Positions 37,401 through 50,100 of a stretch of 64,000 nt of DNA are shown one piece after another. This stretch comes from Neospora caninum Liverpool. Its lineage: Eukaryota > Apicomplexa > Conoidasida > Eucoccidiorida > Sarcocystidae. A model generated the notes under the pieces. That model did not search any database. It had not been told where the DNA came from and saw only the letters and a program-made list of their open reading frames with translations. The position numbers were made by a program, and so were the translations under genes. The stretch is from positions 4,369,748 to 4,433,747 of the forward strand of contig NC_018397.1 of NCBI RefSeq assembly GCF_000208865.1. Direction: 5' to 3'. Each line of letters starts with the position of its first letter. Position 1 is the stretch's first letter.

Positions 37401-40400
37401 CTTGCGATGTCGCCGGGTTCAAGATCTGTGCGTCTGTGCCAAATGCGGTGGGGTGCAAAGATGCTGGCTCCAGCGACTTTTTCTGTACCTGCGCCGATGG
37501 CTTCCGGTACGCAGGCAGGTCCGACACTTCGAGATGCGACGGTAAGGCCCCTCTTTCAGAGCCTGCGGGCGCCACTCTGCGCAGCATTGGCGACCGAAAA
37601 ACTGGCAGGAGGCCGGGCGGCGCCTTCCTACTCTTGAGTGGTGGCAGCGGCGAGCCTGCTGCTCGATCATTCTATACGGGGGGTGGGCTGCGTGCCGTGC
37701 CCCTGATGTGTGTACCAACAGATCGAGTTGAAACAACGTGGCTGTTTACGACGAAATGGGTGGTATAAGCAGAAGTGAACCTATGCGTCGTGCCCGCGAA
37801 TCAGTGAGATAACTGCTCATGACTGTCTCTACTCTCGTTGGTGGGGCGACAGTACATCCGTGTCACCAACTTTGGCTTCCATGCAGAGACAGGTGCAAAG
37901 ATCTTTCTAGCGGCGATTGTTCCCGAAGCGAAGCTTCGAGCTGCGCGGAAAGTCAGTGAAGAACCCCGTTGTGCGGGGTTCTCGGAAGTTCACTGCAAAC
38001 GCCTCCAAAATATATGCGTGTTTTTCCACTTTTGGCGGAGTCGTTTCTGTCCAGATATAGACGAATGCCATCAAGGGACGCACAACTGTACGACAGCAGT
38101 GCCAAATTCCATGTGTGAAAACACCCGCGGCAGCTACATCTGCGTCTGCGGCGACCACCGCGAGCTGAAGAACGGCATATGTGAGGGTAAGTAACATCCG
38201 CACACACCCTGATGAAGATGCGCACTGCAGGCGTAGACCCAGTGTTATAACGTGCGCGAGCACTACGGCTGCGCATCTGAACTGCACCAGTGCACGATGC
38301 TGCTCCAGAGACCACAGGACTGAGGTGTCGTTCGTTCGCTTCTGGTGGCTGCCTTGTGTCCCTCAATGCTCGAATGGGTTGCACCTCTTTCTCCAGATCC
38401 CTTCGAGCTCAGCGTACACCCTGCGACGATGCGAGGGATGCTTTCACACGGAAACAGTGCGTCGTCGCACCCATCAGCCGAGTCTGCTCCTCCTGGTACA
38501 TTCGTGTTGCAACAGTCGCTGCCTTGCGCATGCTGTATGCACCACGCGTCGGTTTTGTCGACGCTGGCTGCCCACCAGAAGACGCTCGCTCATGCACTGA
38601 TTGACGATCTTTCGGAAGTTGTTCTTCTTGAGCGTGCACATGCTGCTGCTCATATGTCGAGGGATTTCCCATTGCCTTACGTGTGGCGCTGACTCCTGGG
38701 CAGTGTGCGAATTTGCGCGAACCTCATTGTAACAGCGCAGCATGAACAAGACCGGCAGCGAACGCGTGCGGAAGTAACGAACGCGTCTGTTTTCCCCTGC
38801 AGAAGCTAGTCCCTTCTCTTCAATTGAGGAGCGCAGAACGCTCCGCCATTCCACCCTGGCCCCGCAGGATCGCTTGAGAGAGTGTCCGTCAGGCCTGAAG
38901 GATCGGTAGCCAGCACGCTGCTGACGATCGAGTGTCAGTACGCGAGCTCGTCGGGAGGTGTAGGGAGAGAAAGAGTCTCGGTTTGAAATGCGTTTTCTCT
39001 CGATTCCTTCCGACTGTTTTTTCGAACGCAGACAAAAACGAATGCGCGCAGAACAACGGAGGCTGCGGGGCCAACACCACATGCATTAACAACTCGGATG
39101 CATCAGTTACCTGCTCCTGCTTGCCCGGATATGAGGGAAACGGCGGCCAACCTGGAATCGACTGTACAGGTGCGTAGCCCTGCTTGGATCACACCGTTCT
39201 TCCCGCAGCGTCCGCAGATGAGTGAACGTCTCGGATTTAGAAATCTCATATGGAACCTTCCCCCTCTTCTGCAACGCGTGAGGACGTCCAGAGGTGAGCA
39301 CGCGCCTGCATGGTGTCGAAGCAAGTCGACGGAAAAGATGCATGGAAGCCGTCTGTCAGCTGTTGTGTGAGCTCGCGTTTCAGACATCGATGAGTGCGAC
39401 GCCGACCCGTGTCCAGTTAACTCGACGTGCGCCAACACCGCCGGATCGTACAGGTGTGAATGCGCCAAAGGCTTTTCAATGGGCGCAGACGGTGCTTGCA
39501 TCGCCAAGAACTACTGCGATACCAATGAGCACGACTGTGACCCCGTTTTGGCCACATGCAAGCAACTCGTGGGCTCGTACACCTGCCAGTGCAAGGCAAA
39601 TCTAACCGGCACCGGCAAAAAAGGCAACTGCACGCGTAAGTCAGGCAGATCTCTCGCAGCGCCCTCTCCGCGAGGAGTAACGGAGGCAGAAATCGTGGAG
39701 GTCTCCTCAAACGTCCCTGTTTCCTGTGCTGTGTGTGCGGCCGGGTTCAGCCAAAGAAGGGTACGAGAACCTGCCATGCGAGCTCGCGGGCGAGACGTGC
39801 GGACAGTACAGCTCATGCACAAAGGGCTCGGACGGGAACTACTCCTGCGTGGCGAAGTCGATGTCGTCCCAGCTATCCACTGTTATCTCGGAAGGTCTCT
39901 CCTCAGATACGCCCGTGTGGATATGGGCAGCCATCGGTGGCGGAGCGCTCCTCGTCGTCATCCTTCTTGTGCTCGTCATCAGTGAGTCTGCTTCGGAGCT
40001 CCGCGGGATGTTCGCCGAAACGCACACTCTCCTGTCGCCACAACGGTGCCAGGCTTCGCTGCAGGCTTACGCGAAACGTGTCCAAAGGCGACTTTCTACC
40101 AGCCCGCTGGAGTCTGGTGTTGGCTCGACTGGGGGTCCTCTACACCTGTTCGAAACGGTTGCTCTTCAGCGTTCTGCTGCGAAAAACACCAGCCGTCTGC
40201 CGCGTGCGCGGTCTCGTGTTGGCGACAACTCCACGTATCGACTGCGCTTTATTGGAGCGATTTCTCTCGTTCGCATCGCGACTCCCTCGCTGGAGTGTCC
40301 ACGGTCCTCCACGAATATCCGGAAAGCCGGTGTACATACACTGTCTCGGCCAGCAGCTGCCTAACACGCAAAAGACTCGAGGGGGCAACCGTGTCAGTGA

Positions 40401-41188
40401 ACCGCGAAGCGTCCTGTACTACCCGCACGGTGCAATGGCTGGTATTCTTATTTGCAGGGCGATTCAGGGGAAAGCGGAGGACCCCTGGAGAGGTGGCGTA
40501 CGACGAATACGGAATGGCTGATGGCGGCAACACATACGACCGTGAGCAGCATTTTCCTTCCCTCAGTGCATAGGCGACGTCTGTGCGGCGGCGAGAGAGC
40601 CGTCTCGCCTGCTGGGTACAGTGGCAGCGTTGGGACGTGTAGCGGCTTCCTTTGTACGCGACCGTGCGTGTGTTCCACCCACCTTCTGGATAGAGCATGC
40701 TGCATGCATTTGGGCGCGATGTCGCGCTGGCAAGAGGAAACCACTTTTCTTTTCCTTCAGACGCCGATGCTCCTTCCTCTGGCGGCGTTCCCCCGACAGT
40801 TTCGCGTGGTGGCGTAGTGTCTCTCCTGGATGCCAGGCTCTCAAACAAACGTTTCAGAGCAGCGTGGATCTTTGTGTTCCTGAACATTGCCTTGCTTCGC
40901 CTTCCCGTCAGGTCTGTGCTGACCCCATGTGCATAACCTTGCCATGACACGGGAGACGTCACCACTGTCATCAGACAGACCGAGTTGTCGCCGGAGTCGG
41001 CATGCATGCTTCAGAGTGTCGACGTGGGACGTCGTACCTTCCACTGAGTACTCGATTGATGGAGTTAAATCCAGAGGCGATAACGAACTTCGTAGTGTGT
41101 ATCTCAAGATCAACATGCTGGGCTCTGGCCTTCCCTGTTCTTGCCCACAGAGTACGACTACGGATCGATGGACTACTACTACTCGTAG
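37401..41188 (+). CDS. MIC7: MIC7-like EGF-domain transmembrane microneme protein (5' end incomplete)
   Basis: Seven exons were resolved, all separated by phase-1 introns: 37401-37541, 38055-38186, 39032-39169, 39384-39635 (two EGF units), 39751-39981, 40458-40541 and 41151-41188 (TAG). They encode about 338 residues: a divergent Cys-rich EGF unit, EGF units opening DIDEC, DKNEC and DIDEC plus a fifth, a degenerate Cys-rich unit, a membrane span (IWAAIGGGALLVVILLVLVI) and a 40-residue tail. The tail has a basic anchor (RRFRGKRR), a DEYGMADGG segment and the end YDYGSMDYYYS. The plan fits the Toxoplasma EGF escorters MIC6/7/8/9, which carry soluble adhesins to micronemes and are cut in the membrane by rhomboids. 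The Gly-rich span suits such cleavage. The signal-peptide exon was not located. The MIC7 symbol rests on architecture and size; the inverted paralogue at 59500-62858 is the other candidate. Confidence 0.88.
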
Positions 41189-44100
41189 AGTCCAGGAGCT
41201 GCACTCGGCCCTGCTCCTGACGGCTCTTTGGGAATGTGAATTCGTCTTGCGTGGTCATTCTCGCTCCGCCCCTCAAGTGGTTCATCAGCATGGAGCGGCG
41301 AGTTATTCGTAGGTCTCGCTGGCGGGTTCTCGCTGCAGTGCCGTACCTGGCATTTTTGATGGTTCGGCCTTTTGTCGTCGCATGTGTAGTGGGTGCAGTT
41401 GTGTTTTCTTCCACGCGTGTGCGTTAGCCTAGAACCGGAGAGCGCGTCGAGGTGTCGTGACTCTCTGCCCAGGGATTCTGGGGTGACGGCCTCTCGAACC
41501 GGCGACATCGTCCTCCTAACTCGCACACTGTCTACAACGCACGGAGGAAAAAGGCCGCGTCTCCCTGTTTTTTTCCCGGTATGAAGGGGGACCGCGGACG
41601 CGTAGTTTAGCTATTCCGCAAGGTGTGGAGTGCCGACTTCGTAGCGTGCTGACACGCATGCGGGTGTCCACAAAGCTCTCTCGTCTACGGCCTGCGAATT
41701 TCGCGGGCTCGACTGCTTTCCCTTAGCGCCGTGTATTTCTGCGCGCTGCGCGCGCGACATAGAGCAACGGAAAAAAGCTGAAAATGCGACTGGGGAATCG
41801 TTTTTTCCCTTCAATCTAGACCGTAGTAGCTGGCCATCGGGCGCACGCATGGAGCTGAACGAATCAGAGTGCCTCGCCCGTCGCAAGGCGCGGCAGTTCA
41901 ATTTCTTCTTTGACGGGGGAAACGTAGATCAGTATCCGTTTGTACGTGGTGCTGTATAGGCAGGCATCTGTCTTGACAAAGCTTCTCTCAAAAGCCCAAC
42001 CGCCGTCCGGTGAAACCCATTCACAGTCCGGTGAAACGGCGGGAGGTTTTGATCCGGCCAGTCTCACATTGTCCGTTCAATCTTTGAAGTTTTTTCGCCA
42101 GTGGTTCGATCAATTTGCATCCATCAATATGCTGCAGCCCTAGACTTGTGAGCCTCAACGGTGAAGCGAAAACCGCCGGTGCGTGTGTGAAACTGTCAGA
42201 TTTTTTCAACGGGCGCTGAATCTCCGGCATTTCTCTCTGTCCTTGACTGCCCGGACTCTCCCTTTAAAGCTTGACTTTTTCCACGGGAAAACGCAACACG
42301 AAACAGGAACCACGTCGGCTCGCAGCGTCTGGTGTGCGGCCTTTCTTCTTGAGCCTCGTGTCGGGTCGAGAGTGCAGCGGCGACTGCTTCATACGAGGAA
42401 AACACCGCCCATATAATATCTCCGCAGCGCGGTGATGCATTCCCGCTGGCTAGCACACTAAACGGGCTCACTGTCTAGGATCATCTCATGCCCATTTCGT
42501 CCCTGCAATATGTCGACTTCCGTGTAGCCTTTCAAGTTCTCTCGGACAAAAAAAAACTCAATAACGCTCAGTAGTATTTGAGTCGCAAAACAGGCCAGCC
42601 CGTTGCACGTGGTTGCTCGACACTGCAAAAGAGCTCTGTGTCCCAAAACCCACGCAACGCCTTAACTTTCAAGGGGAGTCAGAAGATCGTGAAATCTGCT
42701 GCCTGTACCCACTGCAGAAAGGAACCGTGCTCTCCTCCGAAAACTGGTGAAAGAAACAGAACGTATTCTTCCTGAAAATCGTAAACGGTGGCGACACTGG
42801 AGTGCTTCTTTTGTTGATACTCCAGTACCCTCTCCGTGTGCTTGAGGCTCTGAAACGGTGTCACATGATGACCTTCAACTTTGAAGTGTCTCCCGTTGGT
42901 TTTTGTGCGTCCACAGATGGAAACCAAGGAAATAGCGATGCTTTTGTGTGCACAAATTCGCCAGATCTGCCGAATGCCCAAGCCAGTGGCCGCTCTTTAA
43001 TCTGATTCTCCTGGATTTACCTCCATTCGGAATGGTCCAAGTCGCTGAGTGATGTATGAGTCAAAAGCGTCTCTCGCGTATGTAAATGATATATATATAT
43101 ATATATATATTGTCACATCCTCTAGATATTACTTACCATCTGTATCTCCCGCATGCATACATGCAAATGGCTCTTTGCACCGGCTTTCAAGTGTGTCGCT
43201 TTTTGGGCCTGTAAGCGGTTCTCTTTGTCGTGGATACTGGCTCGGTTGTCGCGTGCATGCAACCGGTGAGACCTACGGTTCCCAAACCTTTTCTCGAGCC
43301 GGCACACGTCTGTATGAGTAGAGAAGCACACAGGTTGTGGCTACGGCGTCGCCCACAAGAACACAGACGCGACTGCACCCTATCGCAGCATGTGCAACGA
43401 ACGGCCGCCCCAGAGACAGCTCGCTTCCCCTGCTGGTTCGGTTCCGAGCCCCGGTCCAGATGCCTGAAAGCAACGACTTCTGTTTGAGTCTCCACTCCCG
43501 TATCTGCGTTGTTTTTGCCCGGATCTTCCGAACGACTGCGCACCTGGCCCTCCCCCAGGTCTGCTCAGGCTGCCAGCACGAGACCTAAAACTGGAGATTC
43601 GAGAAGAAACGGAACGCGAGACACCCCAGTGGCGCATCCGAATTTGCAGGCGCTGGTCCAATTTGCCGGGAAAGTGTCGGCTCAGAAGAAGCGGCCTTGT
43701 CTTCGCCGCATGCACTGGCAAAAGCGCCCGGCTTGTCGCCCGGTCGTCCGAGAAGATTCGGAACAGCAAGAGGAAAACCCTGCTGACCGTTCTCCCGTGA
43801 CTCGAGATTCACTTCTTTGGAAGAAGAAAAGGAGGAAAAGAAGTTGTGTGTTTCTGTCACGGCACGGTTCGAGATGCGTTTGCCTCGTGTCTCGATAGAT
43901 GCATGCACACAATCTGATCGAGCAAGGTTCTCGCAGTGTCGCAGTTTCTTGACCTCTGTGATGCATTAGAACGGTGTGTTTGCTTGTCGAGTGCGGGAAA
44001 GGCACAACCTTTTCTTTTCTTGTTCTCGTCTCTTCCGCTGTTACCGCCTTTTGCCTCCCGCCGTCCACCGCTACCTGTCGCGGCTGCTGTTTGGTGTGCC

Positions 44101-44790
44101 CAATCGGAAAGCGGGCGTTTTAAATCATCTGAGCAACACAGCCCGTTGTTCGTTTCGGGCCACAAGCCTCGTCGATTGAGGTGAACTTCCATACATGCGC
44201 TGGCGTGAAAAATGCATGTGTATCCGTGAGACGAGCCTTCGCTGTCCCGGCGTGCCTCTCGTCGCCGCTTCCGCTGTGTCGTGTCGAATCTCAGCTCGTC
44301 ACCCGCGCCGAAACGATTCGGCCGAAGACCCCAAACCCTGCTCTGTTGAGACGAGCAGGAAAGGCGTTTCCCTTTCTCGAAACCGAGAAGGCTTTCGTGT
44401 TGGGCAACGGAGATCCCAAGTTTCTGTTCTTTCTCCCCACTCGAGTTCTCCCTGGCGAGTCTCTGCTCGGCCCGGTGGCGTGTCCATCTCCTGTCTCGCT
44501 TTCTCCTCTTTCGTCGCTTCCCCGTCTCGCGCTGTCTGCATTCTGTTTCGTCGAGGAGAAAATGCAACTTCCCTTGTGTCGTCCCTTCGCCCTGCTAACG
44601 AGTCAGAAAGGCGACAGGCGAGCGGGGATCCGTGCATTCAGTCTCTAACCCCTCGCGAAAAAAGTCTCTTCCGTTCTCGCAAGAGGCACTCCGGGATCAG
44701 CCTGTTTCTCTTTTCGCATCGACTGGTACACCTGCATTCTTCTACTGGCGAAGCTCGCCCCGCTGGCTCTTGTGTCGATACACCTCCAAA
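41189..44790. other. intergenic between the MIC7-like gene and VPS39
   Basis: It contains the 3' untranslated region of the MIC7-like gene on the left and the 5' region of VPS39 on the right, which is strongly pyrimidine-rich from about 44400. A short hydrophobic ORF at 41293-41427 is probably chance. No gene is supported. Confidence 0.45.
43089..43110. repeat. (TA)n microsatellite
   Basis: An AT dinucleotide run in the intergenic region upstream of VPS39. Confidence 0.85.
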
Positions 44791-45025
44791 ATGATGAAAG
44801 TTTTCCACTGTGTCCCCGTCGCAGATATTGTCAGTGAGACCATCTCGTGCGTCGCCTCCTCCGCAGAGACCTTCCTGGTCGGCACCGAAACAGGCACTAT
44901 CCTCAAGTTCTCTCTCGCGGACACAGACGACCCCGGAGAGGTACACTATGTGAACTTTTAAAACGCCGAAAAAAAGCAATCTGTGCATCTCAAAAATGCT
45001 CCATCGCCTTCTCTCAACCCATCCA

Positions 45026-45064
<39 letters not shown>

Positions 45065-47098
45065 TGCGTGTCGATACAGACACAGTTGGACGTTTGCACA
45101 TCGATGACGATTAAAGTAGACGGTCACTTGTAAATCCAGGTATTGCTTTATCAGTGTACACTGAACCTGGATGTGGCAACATCCTTTGCAGGCTCTTCTA
45201 GTTTCCGTACACGTGACGAACTGTCGCGTTCGCTTGCTGCTGGGTTCTTCCTCTCGCTCTGTCACTCCGTCCTCTCCGTCTCTCCCTGTCGGCATCTGTA
45301 CGATCCAGCTTTGGACATCTGTTCATAAAAGTCTCTCTTTCCATTTGCCTCTCTCTGCGGGACAGTCCATGATATTGCTCTCTGTATCTCTGTCTGGCCA
45401 CCTCTAGAGAGAACAGAAATATGGACTTGCGAGTCGGCGCGCGCACGTTTTAAGAGCGTGTATGCCGTCCCAACCGAGATGTGCGGCTCCGTGTGCGTCA
45501 AGCCTCCTCGGCGTGTCTCGGCCTCTCTCCTCTGCACGCAGCTCGCAGATGGCGCCAAACTGACTGGCAAACTGCGCGTGAACAGTGGGAAAAAAATCGG
45601 GAAAGTAGCCGTTCTCGAATCTCTGCAAGTCGCCATCTGCATCGAAGGTAGGGACACCGCACCGACGCAGCGCGCCGTCCATGGCGGGGGCGCCAGAGGA
45701 GACAAGCTTCTACAAGAACGCAAAAGCCACGCTGCAGTCGCGCGTTCTTCTTCACTGCGAAATTACGAGAAAGACAACTTACCCTTCTGTTTTCTCAGAT
45801 ATATGCGGTAGATATATCTTCATGCCTATATCCAGGGGAAAGAGACGCGGAGTATGGACAACCGTTTCGTGGAGTCGACGCAAAAGCAGACGTTCCAAGG
45901 GTCGGAGATGCAACTGGACAAAGTCCCTTGCGTGCAATCAACAGTTTTTGGCCATCGTCATCTGATGGAAACTCACGCAACTGCACATCTACATATATTT
46001 ATATGTGTATATGTGCATACGTGCTGGATCTATTTACATATATGTTCACCTGCATGCATATATATATATATATATATATGTGGGTACATATGCACGTGTG
46101 TGTGTGTGGATATATGTGTTTGTTTCGTTCCAAAGGCGCGACTGTTTTCGAGGCGCTGCAGAGTCGAGTGGCGTTCACGAGCTCATGGGTGAGGACGGCG
46201 TGGCGTCCTGTGCCGCACAAACCTGCGATATGCGTTTCGCTCCGTGCATGCAGATGGCAATGTCCACCTTCTCTCCCTCGGGCTTAACTCACCCGGATAC
46301 ATTCTCTGCAAAAGTAGGGCCACGCGGGACTCTTTGGAGCCGGTGGAAAAACAAAGGGGCCATGTCTCAGAAAAATCTCCGCTCTCTCTTAAAGAGAGCG
46401 AGGTCTCGTACGGCGAATTCTATCCCTTTCCACAGCTGCTCTCGACGCAAAAGCAGCCACTAAGTCTACACATACACCTGTATATACATATACATATACA
46501 TATATATATATGCTTCATCTATTGTGTATACGCTTTATATTTCGAAGCATGTGAAAAATGAATCTCGCTCTGTGTGTCTCTTCGTGCCTGTCTCTATATC
46601 GCGATTCTTTTGCACATGCCGATTTTGCTCTCTGGGACCTGGCCATTCGCCGACGGCTTCTCTGTAACCTCGGAACGACTTGCCTTTTCCTCCCGGTGAA
46701 TCTTTGCTCGACTCGCCAGATGCCTCGACGTTTTGTCTCCACGAAGAGGGCGCAGCAACCGCTGGGGCTGAGGGAGGCGCCGGAGAAAAACACCGCGAGA
46801 GAGCCGTCCGCTTCCACCCGGAGTTGTGCGTCGCGCTAAAGAGGAAAATCGTCTTATATTCGAAGCCCGGCACAGACTTCCAGCCGTACAAAGAAATCGC
46901 GCTCGTTGAAACGCCCCTCAGTCTGTGTTGGCGAGACAGGTGGATTTGCATCGGCACCAAAAAGGAGTTTCTCTCCCTCCACGACGACCAGGAGTAGGTT
47001 CGCGGCCCCGCTCCATCTCGGCGTTTCCAGTGAATAAAAATGCAAAGGCTGTAAACGTCTTCATCTCTCCACTCTCCGTCTCCGCCAAATATCTCCCC

Positions 47099-47169
<71 letters not shown>

Positions 47170-50100
47170 TTTATGTATGTGTGTGCGGGTACAGCTGTAT
47201 CGGTGTCTGTGCGCCTTTGTGTGCATATGCGAGTATATTTGGGCACATAGAGAGAGCTGTTGGTGTGTTGGGGCGGTGACGCATTTCTGGCTTCCTGGTT
47301 TGTGTTTCCAGGCAAGCGACGGAAATTCTCGCGCTGGACGGGCAGACCTCGCGAGGGTCTCCCAACTTGCTGCTGCTCCCAGACGGCGAAGTCCTGATTC
47401 TCGGCCTGGAAAACCTCGGGATCTTCTTCAACCTCGTCTCGCAAACGCCCAGCCAAAGAAACACCATCAAATGGCCCCTCGATCTCCTCCAAGTCTGTAA
47501 GGCTCCCACTTGTTTTTTACATCGCCCGACCCAGGCATGCGTCAGTATCTCTGCATGTACCTTAGGAGAGAGAAGAATAGTTTCGTACCTCAGCGTGCAT
47601 GTCTTTGAAGCTGCATCACGTGGGGAAAGGTTTGCTGGCCAGAGCGGCGGCGCGTTGGCGTCGTCTCTCTGGACCTTCTGGAAGAAGCGTCTTCCGTTGC
47701 TTTTCACTTCTTCTTTTCTGGGGCCGAGAAGTATGTGCATGCACCCGTGCCTCGACGCGTCGTCAGTGCGCCTTCTCAACCCGTGCGTGCGTCTTGGTCG
47801 GCTTCCTGTCGGGAGAACACCGCGCTGTATGCGGCTGCGCCTTCGTCTAGTGTCCCCTCTTGCTCCTCCAGTCCTCTCCGGTGGACGCGCGTGCGTCTCT
47901 GTTCCTCTCGTGCGCACATCTCAGCTGTTTGTCTGCCGTACCTCGTGGGAATCGCTGCGTCCGGAACAGTCGACGTTTACAGCATCCACGGGCAGAGTCT
48001 CTGTCAAAAGCTCCACTTGCCGGCGCCTTTAACTTCCATTGCGACCAATGGGGGCCGTCTCCTCGTCGCCAGCGGTTCAAGCGTCAACTGTCTCTTCCCC
48101 GTGCCCGTCGAGCAACAGGTAAAAAGAAACAAATCTTTCGCGGAAAACCAGAAACGCTCATATACATGTATATACATACACATGTGCATACGCACATACA
48201 AACATATACATACATATATATGTATATGTATGTGGATTGTTAAGTATATGTCTGTGTATGCAGATGTATGGGTGTCCCTACAGTCGCGACCCCCCTTTCG
48301 TGTACTCTTTGATAGATGTCTATGTTTGCAGTTCTGCACGCATGTCCACATAAAACGTGTATATCCACATGTTTCAATCCATGTAGGTAGATGTAGCCGA
48401 ATGCACTGCACTTGGCAAAAAAGCGAGAAGACTTTCCTCGGGAGCTGGAAAGTGAGACGGACCTTTCCTGTGTCTCTTCCGCACCCGGGGAGTGCTATCG
48501 GCTCGCCAGGTGTCTTCCATGTTTGTCTCTGCTCGCCAGTCGAAGGACAGTCTCTCAATCGGAGAGAACGGCCCTTTTCCCTGTGTCTCCGGTTGCGTGT
48601 TTTCAGCTTCACAAGCTGTTGTTGGAAGGGCGAACCGGGGATGCTCTCGATCTCCTTTCTGCGAACTTCGGCGCCGATGACCCCCGACGGGTGAGATGAA
48701 TGCCCGCCCCACTGCGTTTTCGCTCTTTTTCTTCAGGGTGTCTCTCCCTTTGAACTTTTTTAAAAGGTGTGTCTCCTAGGGAGAAGCAATCTGCTGGGCG
48801 CCTGCTCCGTCGCGCCAGACACGGCCGCAGTGGCGAGCGCATGCACTCTCTGTGTGGATGGGTTTCATCTCGGTTGAAGGCTGTTTCTCTCGGCGTCGAT
48901 CTGCGCCTTGACAACGCCGGGTTGTTAAATCGGTACTGTTTCCACGATGCAAGCACTCTCGAGTTAGAGTTCTCCGTCGCGCGACCTTCTTTCGGTGTGG
49001 GTGGATCGGTGTTTTCGTTTGCGTATTCCTTCCGGTCTTCGGCTTTGCGAGGTCTTGGCCTGGGCGTTTCCTTTGTCGGCACACTCGGGGTTTGCTCCCG
49101 TGTCTCTGTTTTTGCGCTGCTTTACTCGATATGCCTCCTTGTCAACAGAGGTCTCCGCGATTCGGCCTGGGTTTCTCTTGTGTTTTCTACCTTGTCCTGT
49201 GTCCGTTTCTTCTCTTTTTTCTCGTTCGTCTGCAGGCCGTAGAACTGAGTGCTTTCCACAATCTCGCCGGCTGGGTAGAATTCTCGCATCTTCAGTTCCC
49301 CGCGGCGTTCCGGCACTTCGCCTACGCTGGCGTGGACATCTTGCGGATCATTTGTGAGTCTTTCGCATCTTTTTTGAAGCGTCCCCCAGAACGCGAGACA
49401 TGCAGGCTTTGGATGTGTTCCTCCCCTTCTGAAGAACGGGAGCTGAACGCCTCTTCTCACGCGTATCAACAGCGAAAGAACCGACTGGTCTGATGCTCCC
49501 ACTGCTGCCGTCTGGTGGACCGCGACTCGTTTCTCTCGCGACGCAGATCTTCCCTCCTCGATTCCCTCTTTTTTATAGCTCAAATCGAATAGGCACTAGA
49601 GACAGCGTCAAGGCTCTTTTGATTTCCATGAACAGAGAGTTACATGCTTGACGACCTTCCCGAAACATTCAGATGGCATGCAGCCGCGTGTGCCTGGACT
49701 GGAAGCTGTGAATGGAATGGCGACGAAAGAGAGAAGCCAAGTACCTTCCCGAAAAAGCAACCCCGCGTTTCCAGGTTCTTCGCTGTCTATCCGGCTCTAG
49801 GTTGGGTGCACTCGCGTGACCTTCTCTGATCGTTTTCGTCGTTTTCTCTCCCTTCTAGTCGCTTCTAAACGTAATTCAATAATTTGAACTATATATTTAA
49901 TATTGTAATCTATTTAAAATATTTTTTCTGCTTGTCGGCGTGCATGCGACGCCCTTCCTTTTCTTCTTTCCGTCTGCTCCTCTCGAGCTCCTCGTCCTTT
50001 TTTCTGCCTCTGCATGCAGCCTTCTGGTCGGCAGACCTGCCAAGTTGGTGGACGACACCCAGCGTCTACTTGGAAGAAACGGCGTCTCGCCCCGAAGCGG

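Noticed and set aside
41293..41427. Short hydrophobic + ORF just after the MIC7-like stop
   Set aside because: Only 44 codons, in probable 3' untranslated sequence, with no other support.
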